This document shows, piece after piece, positions 35,801 to 42,863 of a DNA stretch of 64,000 bases. Under the pieces are notes generated by a model. The model was not told the DNA's origin. It ran no database searches and saw only the letters and a list, made by a program, of their open reading frames with translations. Location of the stretch: NCBI GenBank assembly GCA_964624235.1, contig CAZUXY010000015.1, positions 1 to 64,000 of the forward strand, in the 5' to 3' direction. Position numbers and translations under genes: made by a program. The stretch's first letter is position 1. Every line of letters starts with the position of its first letter. Origin of the DNA: CAZUXY01 sp964624235. GTDB taxonomy: Bacteria > Spirochaetota > UBA4802 > UBA5368.

Positions 35801-37831
35801 GTCGTAAAGTCTCTGCTTCTTTCCTGTTAAAAAAGCGTGAATTTCACCGATGGTGAGCTGATTGCTGAAAAAAGTCATGGACTCGCCCGACATGAAGTTT
35901 CCCTTTTCACACTGTGCTTCGTCGCTGTGTTGAACCAGGCTTATCCGTCCATCGGGGTCCCGCTGAGGGGATAACCCTTTGGCGGCGATCAATAATGCAC
36001 CGAAATTTTCCACTTCAAAGGCGGTCTTCCGGTCAACAAGGGACAGGCCCTGTCTGAGACGCTCACGTTCATTCGTGATGATTTTTTCCGTAAAAGGTGA
36101 TGTAACCGTTCGTGAAGGCAGACCAACCGAACCGCCGATTACCGTCGTCTCACAGGGTTCCATTAAGCACTTCTGATAACGTTCTGTGATGGCGCAGCTC
36201 TCAACAATCTCTTTGCTGAAGAGGTAGGGAGTGCCTGCCTGAATGCCGATTTTTGCTCCTGCACGGGCAAGATGAGACGCCATCCCGCTGATGAAATACG
36301 AACCGAAACAGGTTCCTACACCGCCTGCGTAGAGTATGCTGAGTTCTGGAAGTATCTGGGATGAAATTGAGAGGAAATACTCAACTGCCAGTTCCCAGAG
36401 TACCATGCTGGTCAGGGATCCTATGTGGCCCCCGGCTTCGTTTCCTTCGAAAATGAACCGGCGGCATCCTTTTTTAACTGCACCGTCGAGAATGGTCATT
36501 GAAGGTGCATGGAGATAGGTTTTGATTCCCGCGGATTCGAGATCCAGTATCTGAGATGGATTACCACCGGCGATGAGGGCGTAGGGGATTTTGTATTTTT
36601 TTACCAGTTCGAAATGACGGCTGAGGGTCTCCCCCATGGCGGCAAATCCGATAATACCGGTACCGAACGCGGGTAATTCTTTAACCGCTTCCCGGAGCAG
36701 TTTTTCCGCCTGGTCCGGCGGGAGATTTCCCAAAGCGAGAAAAGGAAGTGCGCCCTCCCGGCAGACCCTGTCGGCAAACGCAACGCTGTCGCAAATGTTT
36801 GCCATCGGTCCCTGCACTATGGGAAGCAGCGTACCGTGTTCCCTGGCAAGTGCGGAGTCGGGTATGATGGGATCATGGCTATCGATTTCCCCTGCCTGCA
36901 GGGAAATATTCTGAAAGAGCGAGGCGATTACATCTTCCAGTCTGGAATGCACCTTCACGAAATGCCGGGCAAACACCGCGTCCTGGCCCAGGTAAAACAG
37001 CGACTGGACAGGCGTGCAACGATCGGAATTCATGGGAGTAAAGTGTGTTCGGATTTCATCATACAAAAGCTCATCCGATTCTCTCTCTGGGGACATTTCC
37101 AGTTCCCTGGATTTCAAGTTTTTAATGATTGCGGTACCCAGCTTGCGGAAACACCTGTAAGGGACGGTAAGAGAATCACCCAGCAGTATAGAATCACCCC
37201 CGTCGAGAGTAGAAAGCAGTGTGCGAAACTCCTCGGAAAGAGGAGACTCATCGGTCAGATAAAGCTGGCTGTCCAGTACGATTCCCGATGCACCCGCGGC
37301 GAAGAATCCTGCGGCGGTATGCATTCCTACTCCTCCGTGTATGATTACGGGGATGTCGCTGTTGGAGAGGTACCATTGCATGAGGATAAATGAGGTATGC
37401 CGCGAAACCTTACCCTGGGCTTCGATTCCTTTTAAAACCAGGGCGGTCGGATTAAGCTTGTTGAGTATACTGTTTATACCGATATGCCTTGTTTCAACCA
37501 GCACATGATATCCGTAGAGATCGCAGGTAAACCCGTCAAGCTCATCGATATGATCATAATGAAATACAACCGTATCGCAGTTCTGAACATGGTTTTGTGA
37601 CAGATAATCTATGACCATGCGATCGTTTATACCGACCCGAATGCCGAACAGGAAGTCCTGAGAGCTTAGACGTTCGACTATAGCCAGGGTTTCCGGTTCG
37701 TTCATGTGTTCCGTGTCGAGCACAGGCAAAGCTCCGGCGATGAAACAACTTCTCATGTACCGCTCATCGAATACCTTGGTGGGACTGTACGCCAGCAGTG
37801 GCAGGCGTGATCCGAAAATACGTTTAAACAT
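26852..37831 (-). CDS. Giant PfaABCD-like fatty acid/polyketide megasynthase
   Basis: A 3659-residue iterative-type synthase. Domains in order: two nitronate-monooxygenase/PfaD-like flavin barrels (about 1-230 and 325-600; the second with AGGVGTCFGS), likely the enoyl reductase; KS1 (695-1130) with Cys900, His1036, His1072; KS2 (1170-1600) with Cys1377 in TECASAA but neither catalytic His; malonyl-type AT (1655-1960) with Ser1748 in GHSLGE; KS3 (2055-2555) with Cys2301, His2449, His2489; two ACPs with Thr2667 and Thr2763 where Ser is expected (ADLGIDTVKQ); KR (about 2860-3280; ITGGTSGI, YTAAND); and a hotdog DH (3370-3650; FDHSRKGTP). This is the PUFA-synthase/secondary-lipid set, fused into one chain. 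The ATG follows AAAGGAG. A TetR gene and an Sfp-type PPTase lie upstream on the same strand. Product unknown. Confidence 0.88.
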   Translation of the reverse strand: MFKRIFGSRLPLLAYSPTKVFDERYMRSCFIAGALPVLDTEHMNEPETLAIVERLSSQDFLFGIRVGINDRMVIDYLSQNHVQNCDTVVFHYDHIDELDGFTCDLYGYHVLVETRHIGINSILNKLNPTALVLKGIEAQGKVSRHTSFILMQWYLSNSDIPVIIHGGVGMHTAAGFFAAGASGIVLDSQLYLTDESPLSEEFRTLLSTLDGGDSILLGDSLTVPYRCFRKLGTAIIKNLKSRELEMSPERESDELLYDEIRTHFTPMNSDRCTPVQSLFYLGQDAVFARHFVKVHSRLEDVIASLFQNISLQAGEIDSHDPIIPDSALAREHGTLLPIVQGPMANICDSVAFADRVCREGALPFLALGNLPPDQAEKLLREAVKELPAFGTGIIGFAAMGETLSRHFELVKKYKIPYALIAGGNPSQILDLESAGIKTYLHAPSMTILDGAVKKGCRRFIFEGNEAGGHIGSLTSMVLWELAVEYFLSISSQILPELSILYAGGVGTCFGSYFISGMASHLARAGAKIGIQAGTPYLFSKEIVESCAITERYQKCLMEPCETTVIGGSVGLPSRTVTSPFTEKIITNERERLRQGLSLVDRKTAFEVENFGALLIAAKGLSPQRDPDGRISLVQHSDEAQCEKGNFMSGESMTFFSNQLTIGEIHAFLTGKKQRLYDNLNRLEASTSDACQIYDEIAITGIGCIYPDALSKEEFWNNIIDKKYSIKKLDTERFDAELYYSSNRKDEDKSYTMIAATVDSWMFNHERFGYTEEEASTLSRSQKMILEAAFQAVEDAGYTGEHRLPSDRTSIVVGTCLSNEHCDDLKFKYCYPEFKNHLERIPEFTSLDSELQSDILNTFRNALSAVPEPRFPDGVAINIDASRIAKHLGTRGINYTVDAACATSLAAVENAMNMLLQHETDIAIAGGVQTTLAPETLVGFCKMGALSAEGSYPFDARADGFVLGEGAGVVVLKRLRDAVRDGDRIYGVIAGIGSSSDGRGKAIAAPRQEGQMLAIQRCFSNAKRDISPSDIGFIEAHGTSTLMGDYTEILTLKSCYHGSSPIAVSSIKSQIGHLLGGAGMAGLIKTVMALGHRTLPPNGLFEKLSDKFDLEGSPLYINRIAAEWKTCQGKDRMAAISAFGFGGINYHLIVREYTGNTQLLKRHIFNKTEFDYNDHRIVAVSVGTVLPGASNVGELTTLLEEGKEVLSRIPESRFHNHSYANESGEFNLPMLSVGVVTGYEFENLRYRIPPATVNFIDRNQLFALDAAGQVIEGAGLKEILKNHGNKVGVIIGTATGEHHLGQIIRTRIPLLHKLIMGMERIPETTRRSIAGSLAASLKARYAENTEDTVPGVLSNIVSGRIANIFNCNGPNYTIETECASAAVAMRTAILELRSGHSDFVITGGVDTNLSPPNLMAFHKIKVLSPDKARFFDKNSRGLVMSEGCALLLLTTWNKAREHGMRILGEFSGFSFKSFAAESMLSPTVPGFVETMEELYRNQAVRKSQLDYFDVFASTHKLVDSWEKEALTSVFTRGFHFGNSKTELGYFRSANAAVVAVKLLIMSNRRIITPHHSYNNETSIVESGSILVPPLFCIDLRHKSMIHSAANFFGLGGIVGHAVVSTFPGWLRNQFETRSTDMINATKSDSMIKTDDSGHTGEKIAVLLTGQGSQHAGMMKELYDTVPLIKEIMDRGDSLFSSMRGYSLLEMMFGDDSRINLTENTQPAVFLSSAALFEYLRQRGFTPDHFIGHSLGECTALFCNGMLSFENTLKLIMARSEAMKTSSDQTPGGIMVLFQNAGDTASLLRESRLTDVWIANKNSENQTAVSGSIAGIDAFCDYLNRRQLMYKKLPLSCAFHSPMLSDAARGLEEHLKSVHFDSTARFERIIANATASPYPQSGEAVKNLLVTQVVSPVEFIDSVLNLYNAGVHQFIEIGPDKTLTNALKNIIKGPYRSLPAVDPKAGETVSFNKLLSHLLDKGRIRPETVGLSQKAVIHSVLPEKDTVLPGVSAGYDDDSYRDFKTRNKERIEKILFDEYMKEQRELMLDGIRRYGFYSEKIMITGVSVGLPGKARRVFNDDNLDRLIEGNNFIDPLDPDDKERLLDKNITRLQKSPDGNATFIEILSTSEVIQLAGRLGYFNLKDYGIDEQFDDCVALAIASGLEALKDAKIPLVVSYRTTGTGRRIPEGLSLPEEMQNTTGVISTGVFTGWETLIRELNTYYYNKFYVKPYHELENIYYHLMECVRDADIKEQITEWYMKIRERRKVYGNYRFDRDFMSKVASLGAAHFARLIKAKGPNTHLSGACASTTQAIAVAEDWIRTGRCKRVIVIGGEHATSEFQNPWIGSGMLALGAATTEPVVSDAAKPFDSGRKGTILGSGAVAMILERGDSVKERGMQGQAEILGTLIGNSAYHTTRLDIDHIAREMKNFIDTMEKRHHITRQEYAKKCIFMSHETFTPARGGSADAEVRALKSAFPEDYRNIVITNTKGFTGHTMGAGIEDAIMVKSLQKRKTPPIANLRNVSDEFKDLRFSRGETCDVEYGLHFAAGFGSQFAMLFLRRTEENKTEDNISYRQWLTRISGNDNPLLVTRNNVLCVESDRPDSEKPYIAAKSGHTEVSPVQPVNVADVDAKPQAGHFMVTQVKSIIAGQTGYTADMLEDDLDLEADLGIDTVKQVEIFGKISAHFGIENTEEVKLRELNTIAKIAAFVGSRSIEPVHQTSSHSVEKTTSPGKESIGTIKSIIAGQTGYTIDMLEDDLDLEADLGIDTVKQVEIFGKISAHFGIENTEEVKLRELNTIAKIASYVESFNLAAKNITAHVDDQTFKLNAVTPTAETLPGYPKKIRRFKVDCVQEDSDQGIPFDFAGKTILITSDNHGFTEKISEILKNKGASVISLGTRDTDYITDFNDPAVLGKTIKVIAAKHSSIDGIVHLLPIDYYYMRKNSGTESLMPVVKSLFIIIKELYGPLDRPDTLISALSFNSVVFPYAPDCPPIYPGFAGIAGMLKTVNKEMKGTLAKIVDFAIADPASDIDRIVHTYLDELQSGDTRVESGYRYGERYQLKLREAPAEKNENIINPGDTLLITGGTSGITFQILKRLVEIYELTLIICDYTDISELDKGFLADTLDETSIMEKVKQSMEGAKPLAIKKEVARIMKIRSKLRNLEYLKQKAAVTYHAVDVADYNALAAVIKNHRKIDGVLHAAGMEESQFITKKGLPSFNRVFDTKVAGAINLIKLLKNRKYRCFMAFSSVTARFGNEGQVDYTAANDMLGRLLHREQQHNPECIYRVIDWTAWDGTGMATSETVKKVLLEKGIDFLAVEEGIRFFMDELADRNTLEAVVTGTNSAFDTDKLFAKAKKVSAPFLDSLLFRDETGAVYTRVLDLQRDLFLFDHSRKGTPIFLGATGIEAMAEAAQTMAVTGHRLSKLTGFTIPYGIKILKGRPKELEIRAEMDRQSPDAIHCEIISRFKRPDGKITIERTVHYRGAYHFSINEPESIKVPIPEFKPVMYNGDLQDIVYHPERLFMHGLFKTVEDILSFDGATLITRIRCSSDREFFKGIVDPEFITNVPVIDAMFQTAGMFEVLTTNEIILPYAFGKMSFYRPVMKNHEYLCITGKTKSGEKTNVYDLYLTDYDGNLYLSIENFEMIKVDRVSEDFQVKNLFRLTS
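29442..29917 (-). repeat. Near-identical direct repeat encoding the two ACP domains
   Basis: Positions 29442-29629 and 29730-29917 (188 bases each, 288 bases apart) are nearly identical and differ at few sites. They code for the two carrier domains of the megasynthase, indicating recent duplication or gene conversion. The intervening 100 bases encode a divergent Ser/Thr-rich linker. Confidence 0.9.
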
Positions 37832-37892
37832 GGGAGCAACTCCTTTTGTTATTGGATTTTTTCATATAAAGGGTGTGTTAATTAGAGAAGGA

Positions 37893-38927
37893 TCAGCTTG
37901 GTGTTGTGTTGGTATCTTCTTCAGGTGGTATATAAAAACGCTGTTGCGTCCATTGTTCACCTACAAAGCCATTGAAAAGCACTTCCAGTATAATGGGGAT
38001 CTCATCACGTAAGGAGTAATCCATTCCCGACCTGAACCATTTGGTAACTACTCCGTCAATGAACCCCAGTACACCGTAAAAGACCGTATAAAAACCGGTC
38101 GTTTTAAGTTTACCGTTTTTGTTGAGAGAGACAATTCGTTCCTTGAGCATGGGCAGATGGGTGATCAGGTAATCGTAAAAAAGGTTCCTTCCCCCGGATT
38201 GCTGACTCATGGACTCGCTCTGAATTAATCTGTACACATGAGGATTCTCTCCTATATAGATAACCAAGAACTCTATCATGGTACGTACCTGGGAAAGTAT
38301 GTCACCATCGGTGGAAAGCTCACGGCTGACTCTATCAACGATTACAGCAAAGCTTTCTGTGAGCAACTGGTCCAGAAGCTCTTCCTTGCTGGGGAAATAC
38401 CGGTATACCGATCCTTTACCGACCCCCGAAACGGATGCGATACGATCGATGGTGGCACGATGAAAACCGTCCTCGGAGAAAACCTGCAGGGCCGCATCAA
38501 AAATCTTTTTACGCTTATCATCCCGAGACACACGGGACCTTTCGGCGATATCGGGATTCTCCCTCGCCATAGCCATGAACCGCTTGATCCTTGCGGGGTT
38601 GAAGGAAACTGAATCCACCCCGTATTCCGCACATTCTTCCATGGCGATGTTGAACAGCTGATACGATGCGTTTCCCATATCCTTTTCATCCAGATAATCC
38701 ATAACCTCTTCCAGATATGATGTTAACCATTGACGGGCCGACGTATGAAATTCCGCTGATGACTGATTCTGTGATTTTATTTCGTTGAGATACCCCCTGA
38801 TTACATCTCTGAAAGTAGTGCTCTCGAAATGTCCATCAGGGGTGAAATAACGTCCCACCTCGGCGTAAAGCGGTATTCGGCGACCGCCGGATTTTTCATA
38901 TAATCTGGAATGGTTTTCATTATCCAT
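37893..38927 (-). CDS. TetR-type regulator with a 130-residue N-terminal extension
   Basis: A 344-residue TetR-family protein. The helix-turn-helix is not at the N-terminus but at about residues 140-185 (KRKKIFDAALQVFSEDGFHR, then ATIDRIASVSGVGKGSVYRYF). The first 130 residues form an unassigned, mostly helical region (VIRGYLNEIKSQNQ, WLTSYLEEVMDYLDEKD). The C-terminal part (190-330) is the usual ligand/dimer domain. Normal TetR proteins are about 200 residues, so the extension is odd, but the frame is intact and the promoter and ATG at 38927 agree. It is 61 bases from the megasynthase start and probably co-transcribed. It most likely represses its own operon through the palindrome at 38947-38964. 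Confidence 0.85.
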   Translation of the reverse strand: MDNENHSRLYEKSGGRRIPLYAEVGRYFTPDGHFESTTFRDVIRGYLNEIKSQNQSSAEFHTSARQWLTSYLEEVMDYLDEKDMGNASYQLFNIAMEECAEYGVDSVSFNPARIKRFMAMARENPDIAERSRVSRDDKRKKIFDAALQVFSEDGFHRATIDRIASVSGVGKGSVYRYFPSKEELLDQLLTESFAVIVDRVSRELSTDGDILSQVRTMIEFLVIYIGENPHVYRLIQSESMSQQSGGRNLFYDYLITHLPMLKERIVSLNKNGKLKTTGFYTVFYGVLGFIDGVVTKWFRSGMDYSLRDEIPIILEVLFNGFVGEQWTQQRFYIPPEEDTNTTPS

Positions 38928-38946
38928 GACATTTACTCTAATTAAA

Positions 38947-38992
38947 GGACTGACTGGTCAGTCCGTATAATTGGTTGTTGATCAGATGTCAA
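38947..38992 (-). promoter_or_regulatory. Promoter and operator of the tetR-megasynthase unit
   Basis: On the minus strand TTGACA (38987-38992), a 17-base spacer and TATACG (38964-38969) form a good promoter. Immediately downstream is the perfect palindrome GGACTGAC-TG-GTCAGTCC (38947-38964), overlapping the start site, as expected for a repressor operator. The arms TGACTGGTCA also contain a CTGGTCAG core. Confidence 0.75.
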
Positions 38993-39119
38993 CAATTTTT
39001 TAAAAAATTATTAAGTCACGATTACTGTTCAGTTTGTGGGGGGAAACTGACCTGGTAGATTCAGTAAAGAGTAGTATGATTGGGCGGCAGATATATACGG
39101 AAAACCGGTATGCAAACCG

Positions 39120-39914
39120 TCAGAGGGTTATTACATTGTTGCTGAGTCCCCTGATCAATGACAACACCGTTACTGCATAAGAATCATCCATAACATTGCT
39201 GTGTATGGTTATACCCTGGAGCACCCGTTTTTTGTATCGTAATAAACCATCGGTATATTCCAGGGATTTCAGGGTCTCGTGGAAACCTTTGCCTATCAGT
39301 TTTAAAAATGCTTCCTTTATGGTCCAGTGTATGAATATTTCCTGTGCGGATTTGCTTTTGAGATAAAAGATCTCTTTATCGGTAAACGCCACTTTCATGA
39401 ATTCCGTTGATACACTGGATTGTACCTTTTCTATGTCGAGTCCTATGGTCTGATGCAGATCGATGCTGATCCCGGCCATTGCGTAATCACCGGAATGGGA
39501 GAGAGAAATAGATAAAACTGGCGCCAGGTTAAGAAAAGGGATCCCGTTTCTGGCATATGCGATTTCAATTTTTTGCAGGGGTACATCCAGTGAAAGGCTG
39601 TATGAAGCCAGTTTTTTCACCGCGTACCGGCCGCTGAGCCATTCCAGCTGTTTTTTTAAAGACTTGAAGCTGTTAATCCTGGCCAGCTCTGCGTCGCATA
39701 AGAACTGCTCGCGGAAATTATCCTCGGAAAAGAACTCAGCCTTTCGGACCGCGTATTCATCGACGGAAATCCCGGATAAAAGGCCTTCGAGCAGTCCGGG
39801 TATAGATACGATACCGGTAATAACCGCATCATTTGCCGGTTCAATGCGGATAAAAGGTATCTGGCCGGTATCCATATCCCGATTCCCTGTGGCATAGTCT
39901 GAAACCTGGTACAT
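39120..39914 (-). CDS. Sfp-type 4'-phosphopantetheinyl transferase
   Basis: A 264-residue transferase that moves phosphopantetheine from CoA to carrier-protein serines. The family blocks are present: WLSGRYAVKKL near residue 90 (CoA-binding), SLSHSGDYAMAG near 135, the Mg-binding IGLDIEKV near 160 (Asp and Glu) and the WTIKEAFLKLIGKG block near 200 (catalytic Lys, Glu). Its location directly upstream of the tetR-megasynthase pair on the same strand makes the ACPs at 29442-29917 its likely targets, although these carry Thr instead of Ser. The 5' half is longer than in minimal Sfp. ATG 39914 has no strong ribosome site. Confidence 0.9.
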   Translation of the reverse strand: MYQVSDYATGNRDMDTGQIPFIRIEPANDAVITGIVSIPGLLEGLLSGISVDEYAVRKAEFFSEDNFREQFLCDAELARINSFKSLKKQLEWLSGRYAVKKLASYSLSLDVPLQKIEIAYARNGIPFLNLAPVLSISLSHSGDYAMAGISIDLHQTIGLDIEKVQSSVSTEFMKVAFTDKEIFYLKSKSAQEIFIHWTIKEAFLKLIGKGFHETLKSLEYTDGLLRYKKRVLQGITIHSNVMDDSYAVTVLSLIRGLSNNVITL

Positions 39915-40074
39915 GATTACATTTTATCACATATGTTGAAAATTCTCGTAATTTATCTGATTTGAAACAGGGACGAGATTTACTCATGTTATAAAGTAAA
40001 TTAATAATTGTGTTTCAGGATTAACCGTAAGAATTCTGTGTATAATAGATGAAATTACGGATATGCCGCGGTGG

Positions 40075-40710
40075 TTACATTCTTATGAGGCCAAGTTCCT
40101 TGATTTTACCTAAGAATCGGTCACTGGTTTTGTCCAGGAGGTTTTTCTTCATTTTATCGACGCTGATTTCATCGGTCTCATAACGATTGGACTGGTGGTC
40201 CAGAAATACGGTATTCAGATTGCGGTCCACGATGCATATCGCGGAATCAAAATCCATGAACTGCATTTCGAACGAAATTACAGGGTAAACTTCATAAATA
40301 ATAAGCCCGTCCAGGGTATTTTCAGCCATGATCTTCTTTAATTCAGTTTCGTTCTTTTGTAGATAAAGATTGATGATACCACGCGACTTGAATACCAGGA
40401 AGGCGCCGTTTTCCCCTGAAAGCTGATAAAACCTGTTTGATTCAGAATACATGCTTATGGAATCAGAACAGTTTTCAACAAGGATCAGCTTTCTCATCTG
40501 CTTTGCAGAATTCAGCCACTGGGAGAGGTTTTGCTGAAACTCCGTCCTGGGGATACGGGAGCTTTCGGACAGGCGAATGATAATACCGGCGCTTTTTATA
40601 CCTCTCAGGGCTTTTCCCGTGCTGAGTTCTGTACTGGAGGTATACTTTGCGCAATGTACTGTAAAAAAAAGACCCATGAGGAGAATGATGTTTAATATCG
40701 AGCGCATCAT
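40075..40710 (-). CDS. Lipoprotein of unknown function
   Basis: A 211-residue lipoprotein. The signal MMRSILNIILLMGLFF ends in the lipobox TVHC (Cys at about 20). The mature domain has no family I recognise; it contains a central strand-rich region (KLILVENCSD, GAFLVFKSRG, LDGLIIYEVYPV). ATG 40710 lies ten bases after the iorB stop; the open frame reaches upstream into iorB, but the internal start fits a signal peptide. It is therefore the last gene of the paaK-iorAB unit, though a link to that pathway is only positional. Confidence 0.65.
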   Translation of the reverse strand: MMRSILNIILLMGLFFTVHCAKYTSSTELSTGKALRGIKSAGIIIRLSESSRIPRTEFQQNLSQWLNSAKQMRKLILVENCSDSISMYSESNRFYQLSGENGAFLVFKSRGIINLYLQKNETELKKIMAENTLDGLIIYEVYPVISFEMQFMDFDSAICIVDRNLNTVFLDHQSNRYETDEISVDKMKKNLLDKTSDRFLGKIKELGLIRM

Positions 40711-40720
40711 GAAGGATCCA

Positions 40721-41296
40721 TCACCTTTTATAAAGATCCCGACCCATCGCAAAGGCTTTCAGGTTCATTGAGATGAACTTTTCCTTGACCATGGTACTGA
40801 TTGCGGCATTCCACTGTTCCTGGGTAAATTCAAGAAAGTTTGACAACATGCCCAGCATTACGATATTGAGCGCACGCTTTGTCCCCACTTCCTTCAGGAC
40901 AGAATCCGTGTCCACAACAACCGGGTTTTTAACTTTTGCATTGAGCCATGATTCAATGTCGTCGGGATACTTTTCAAGTCCCGCCTCAACGGGAGCAGGA
41001 TTGATCTTTTCCCGGTTTACGATGATGGTACCGTCGCTTTTCAGGTATTCAATTTTACGCAGGGTTTCCAGGAGTTCAAGGGTAACGAGGTAATCGGCGG
41101 TGCCTTTCTCGATAAGCGGGGAGTAGACCTTTGCTCCGAAACGGACGTGACAATCCACGCTTCCTCCGCGCTGTGCCATGCCGTGTACCTCCGACTCCTT
41201 GACGTCATAGCCGGCGTTTCTCGCCACCTCCATCAGGATCTTGCCGGCGAGTATGACTCCCTGACCTCCGACTCCTGCGAAAATCACGTTCTTCAT
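40721..41296 (-). CDS. iorB: Indolepyruvate ferredoxin oxidoreductase, beta subunit
   Basis: A 191-residue gamma-type pyruvate-oxidoreductase subunit. It has the phosphate/CoA-binding beginning VIFAGVGGQGVILAGKIL, the SEVHGMAQRGGSV block and the GMLSNFLEF region typical of IorB. With IorA it converts aryl-pyruvates and CoA into aryl-acetyl-CoA, CO2 and reduced ferredoxin. It starts eight bases after iorA ends and is followed after ten bases by a lipoprotein gene. Confidence 0.95.
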   Translation of the reverse strand: MKNVIFAGVGGQGVILAGKILMEVARNAGYDVKESEVHGMAQRGGSVDCHVRFGAKVYSPLIEKGTADYLVTLELLETLRKIEYLKSDGTIIVNREKINPAPVEAGLEKYPDDIESWLNAKVKNPVVVDTDSVLKEVGTKRALNIVMLGMLSNFLEFTQEQWNAAISTMVKEKFISMNLKAFAMGRDLYKR

Positions 41297-41303
41297 GGAC
41301 GCC

Positions 41304-42860
41304 TCACTTGGTTAGAATGCATTTCCTGGAAGAAATGATAACCGAAGGTTCAGGGGCGGCCACCTCTTCTATAAGGGCTTTTTCCATTTCCCCGGTGTTT
41401 TTCGGGTCGATCTTGCGCACCCTTTTAACCCCTACGGCCCTGGCCAGCATTTCCAGGTCGAGTTCGTGTGTTTCTTCCCCGCTCAGCGTACGTCCGGTTG
41501 CCGGATTGTCCTGGTGGCCCGTCATGGCGGTCACCCGGTTGTCAAGGATGATAACGGTGCCGGTTCCCTTGTTGTACACCAGATCGATAAGCGGGGTTAT
41601 TCCCGAATGTATAAAGGTCGACTCGCCGATCACCGCGACGGAATTCCTGGCCATCTCATCGCCCCGCGCTTTTTCAAAACCCAGATGCATGCCGATGCTT
41701 GCGCCCATGCATCCCTGGCTGTGCATGGCCGAATATGGGGGCAGCACCGCGAGGGTATAACATCCTATGTCGCCGTTTACCACCAGGTTGAGCTTCTTCA
41801 ATACTTCAAAAACGAATCCATGAGGGCACCCCTTGCAGAGTGCGGGCGGCCGACCGGGCAAGGCGGAACTGTATGCGGGTATATCGTTCATCGGTCTTTT
41901 TTGGTTCAGGGCCATGTCGACAATCTCAGGGGTAAGCTCTCCCAGCATGGGTATCACCGCCTTCCCTGTGGTGTTATACCCGAGGCCTCTGACATAATCC
42001 TCTATGAACGGATCCAGTTCTTCCACTATATATAGTTCTTCCACCCTGTCGGCGAACTCCCTGATCTTCGCATCGGGCATGGGCCAGGTGAACCCTATCT
42101 TGAGCACAGAATCGTCGGGACAGACCTCTTTCACATACTGATAGGCCACACCGTTCGTTATGATCCCCCTTTTGGTGTTTTTCCATTCAATGGTATTGAG
42201 GTCTGACTTCTCGGAGTATTCCTTCAGTTTGATCATCTGTTCTTCGATGAATTTGTGTCGCGGACGCGCATGGGCGGGGATCATGACGTATTTTTTGGGA
42301 TTACGCTCGAATTTCTTAAGCGGAACTTCCCTGCGATCACCCAGTTCCACGATCCCCTGGGAGTGGGCGATACGGGTGGTGATTCTTACGATCACCGGCC
42401 GGTCGAATTGTTCGGAAATATCAAAGGCCCTGATGGTCAACTCCCTGGCTTCCGCGGGGCTTGCAGCTTCGATCATTGGGAGCTTGGCCGCCCGGGCAAA
42501 ATGCCGGTTGTCCTGCTCATTCTGTGAGCTCCAGGCGCCTGGGTCGTCGGCGTTGATAATGACAAAACCGCCTGTTACCCCGGTGTATGAGAAGGTGAAA
42601 AGCGGATCGGCGGCTACATTCAGTCCCACATGTTTCATGGCCGCCAGCGCCCGCGCTCCGGCCACCGAGGCGCCGGCGCATACTTCCAGGGCGACCTTTT
42701 CATTAGGGGACCACTGGGATTTTATCACCGGATAATCCCGTGCGATGCATTCCATTATTTCGGTGCTTGGTGTACCCGGGTAGGAGGCGGCTACATGGCA
42801 TCCTGCTTCCCACGCCCCGCGTGCAATGGCCTCGTTTCCTAACAGAACCTTCTTTTGCAT
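41304..42860 (-). CDS. iorA: Indolepyruvate ferredoxin oxidoreductase, alpha subunit, without ferredoxin domain
   Basis: A 518-residue IorA. The N-terminal PYR domain is present (SYPGTPSTEIME near 25), followed by the transketolase-like middle and the C-terminal ThDP domain with CKGCPHG near 345 and GDIGCYTLA near 366. The protein ends at EPSVIISSRKCILTK, the point where family members continue into two [4Fe-4S] clusters (usual length 590-650). The TGA is genuine and iorB starts eight bases later, so no ferredoxin part is encoded in the space. It must use a separate electron acceptor or be impaired; an outside ferredoxin is inference. It overlaps nothing and lies three bases after the ACT gene. 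Confidence 0.92.
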   Translation of the reverse strand: MQKKVLLGNEAIARGAWEAGCHVAASYPGTPSTEIMECIARDYPVIKSQWSPNEKVALEVCAGASVAGARALAAMKHVGLNVAADPLFTFSYTGVTGGFVIINADDPGAWSSQNEQDNRHFARAAKLPMIEAASPAEARELTIRAFDISEQFDRPVIVRITTRIAHSQGIVELGDRREVPLKKFERNPKKYVMIPAHARPRHKFIEEQMIKLKEYSEKSDLNTIEWKNTKRGIITNGVAYQYVKEVCPDDSVLKIGFTWPMPDAKIREFADRVEELYIVEELDPFIEDYVRGLGYNTTGKAVIPMLGELTPEIVDMALNQKRPMNDIPAYSSALPGRPPALCKGCPHGFVFEVLKKLNLVVNGDIGCYTLAVLPPYSAMHSQGCMGASIGMHLGFEKARGDEMARNSVAVIGESTFIHSGITPLIDLVYNKGTGTVIILDNRVTAMTGHQDNPATGRTLSGEETHELDLEMLARAVGVKRVRKIDPKNTGEMEKALIEEVAAPEPSVIISSRKCILTK

Positions 42861-42863
42861 CCG

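Noticed and set aside
27000..37400. Many open frames on the plus strand opposite the megasynthase
   Set aside because: They are shadows of the dense coding of the minus strand; none has a ribosome site or a protein-like pattern.
39016..39046. CAGTTT/AAACTG inverted repeat after the PPTase gene
   Set aside because: The stem is six pairs only and lacks a U run at the right place; it is not a convincing terminator.
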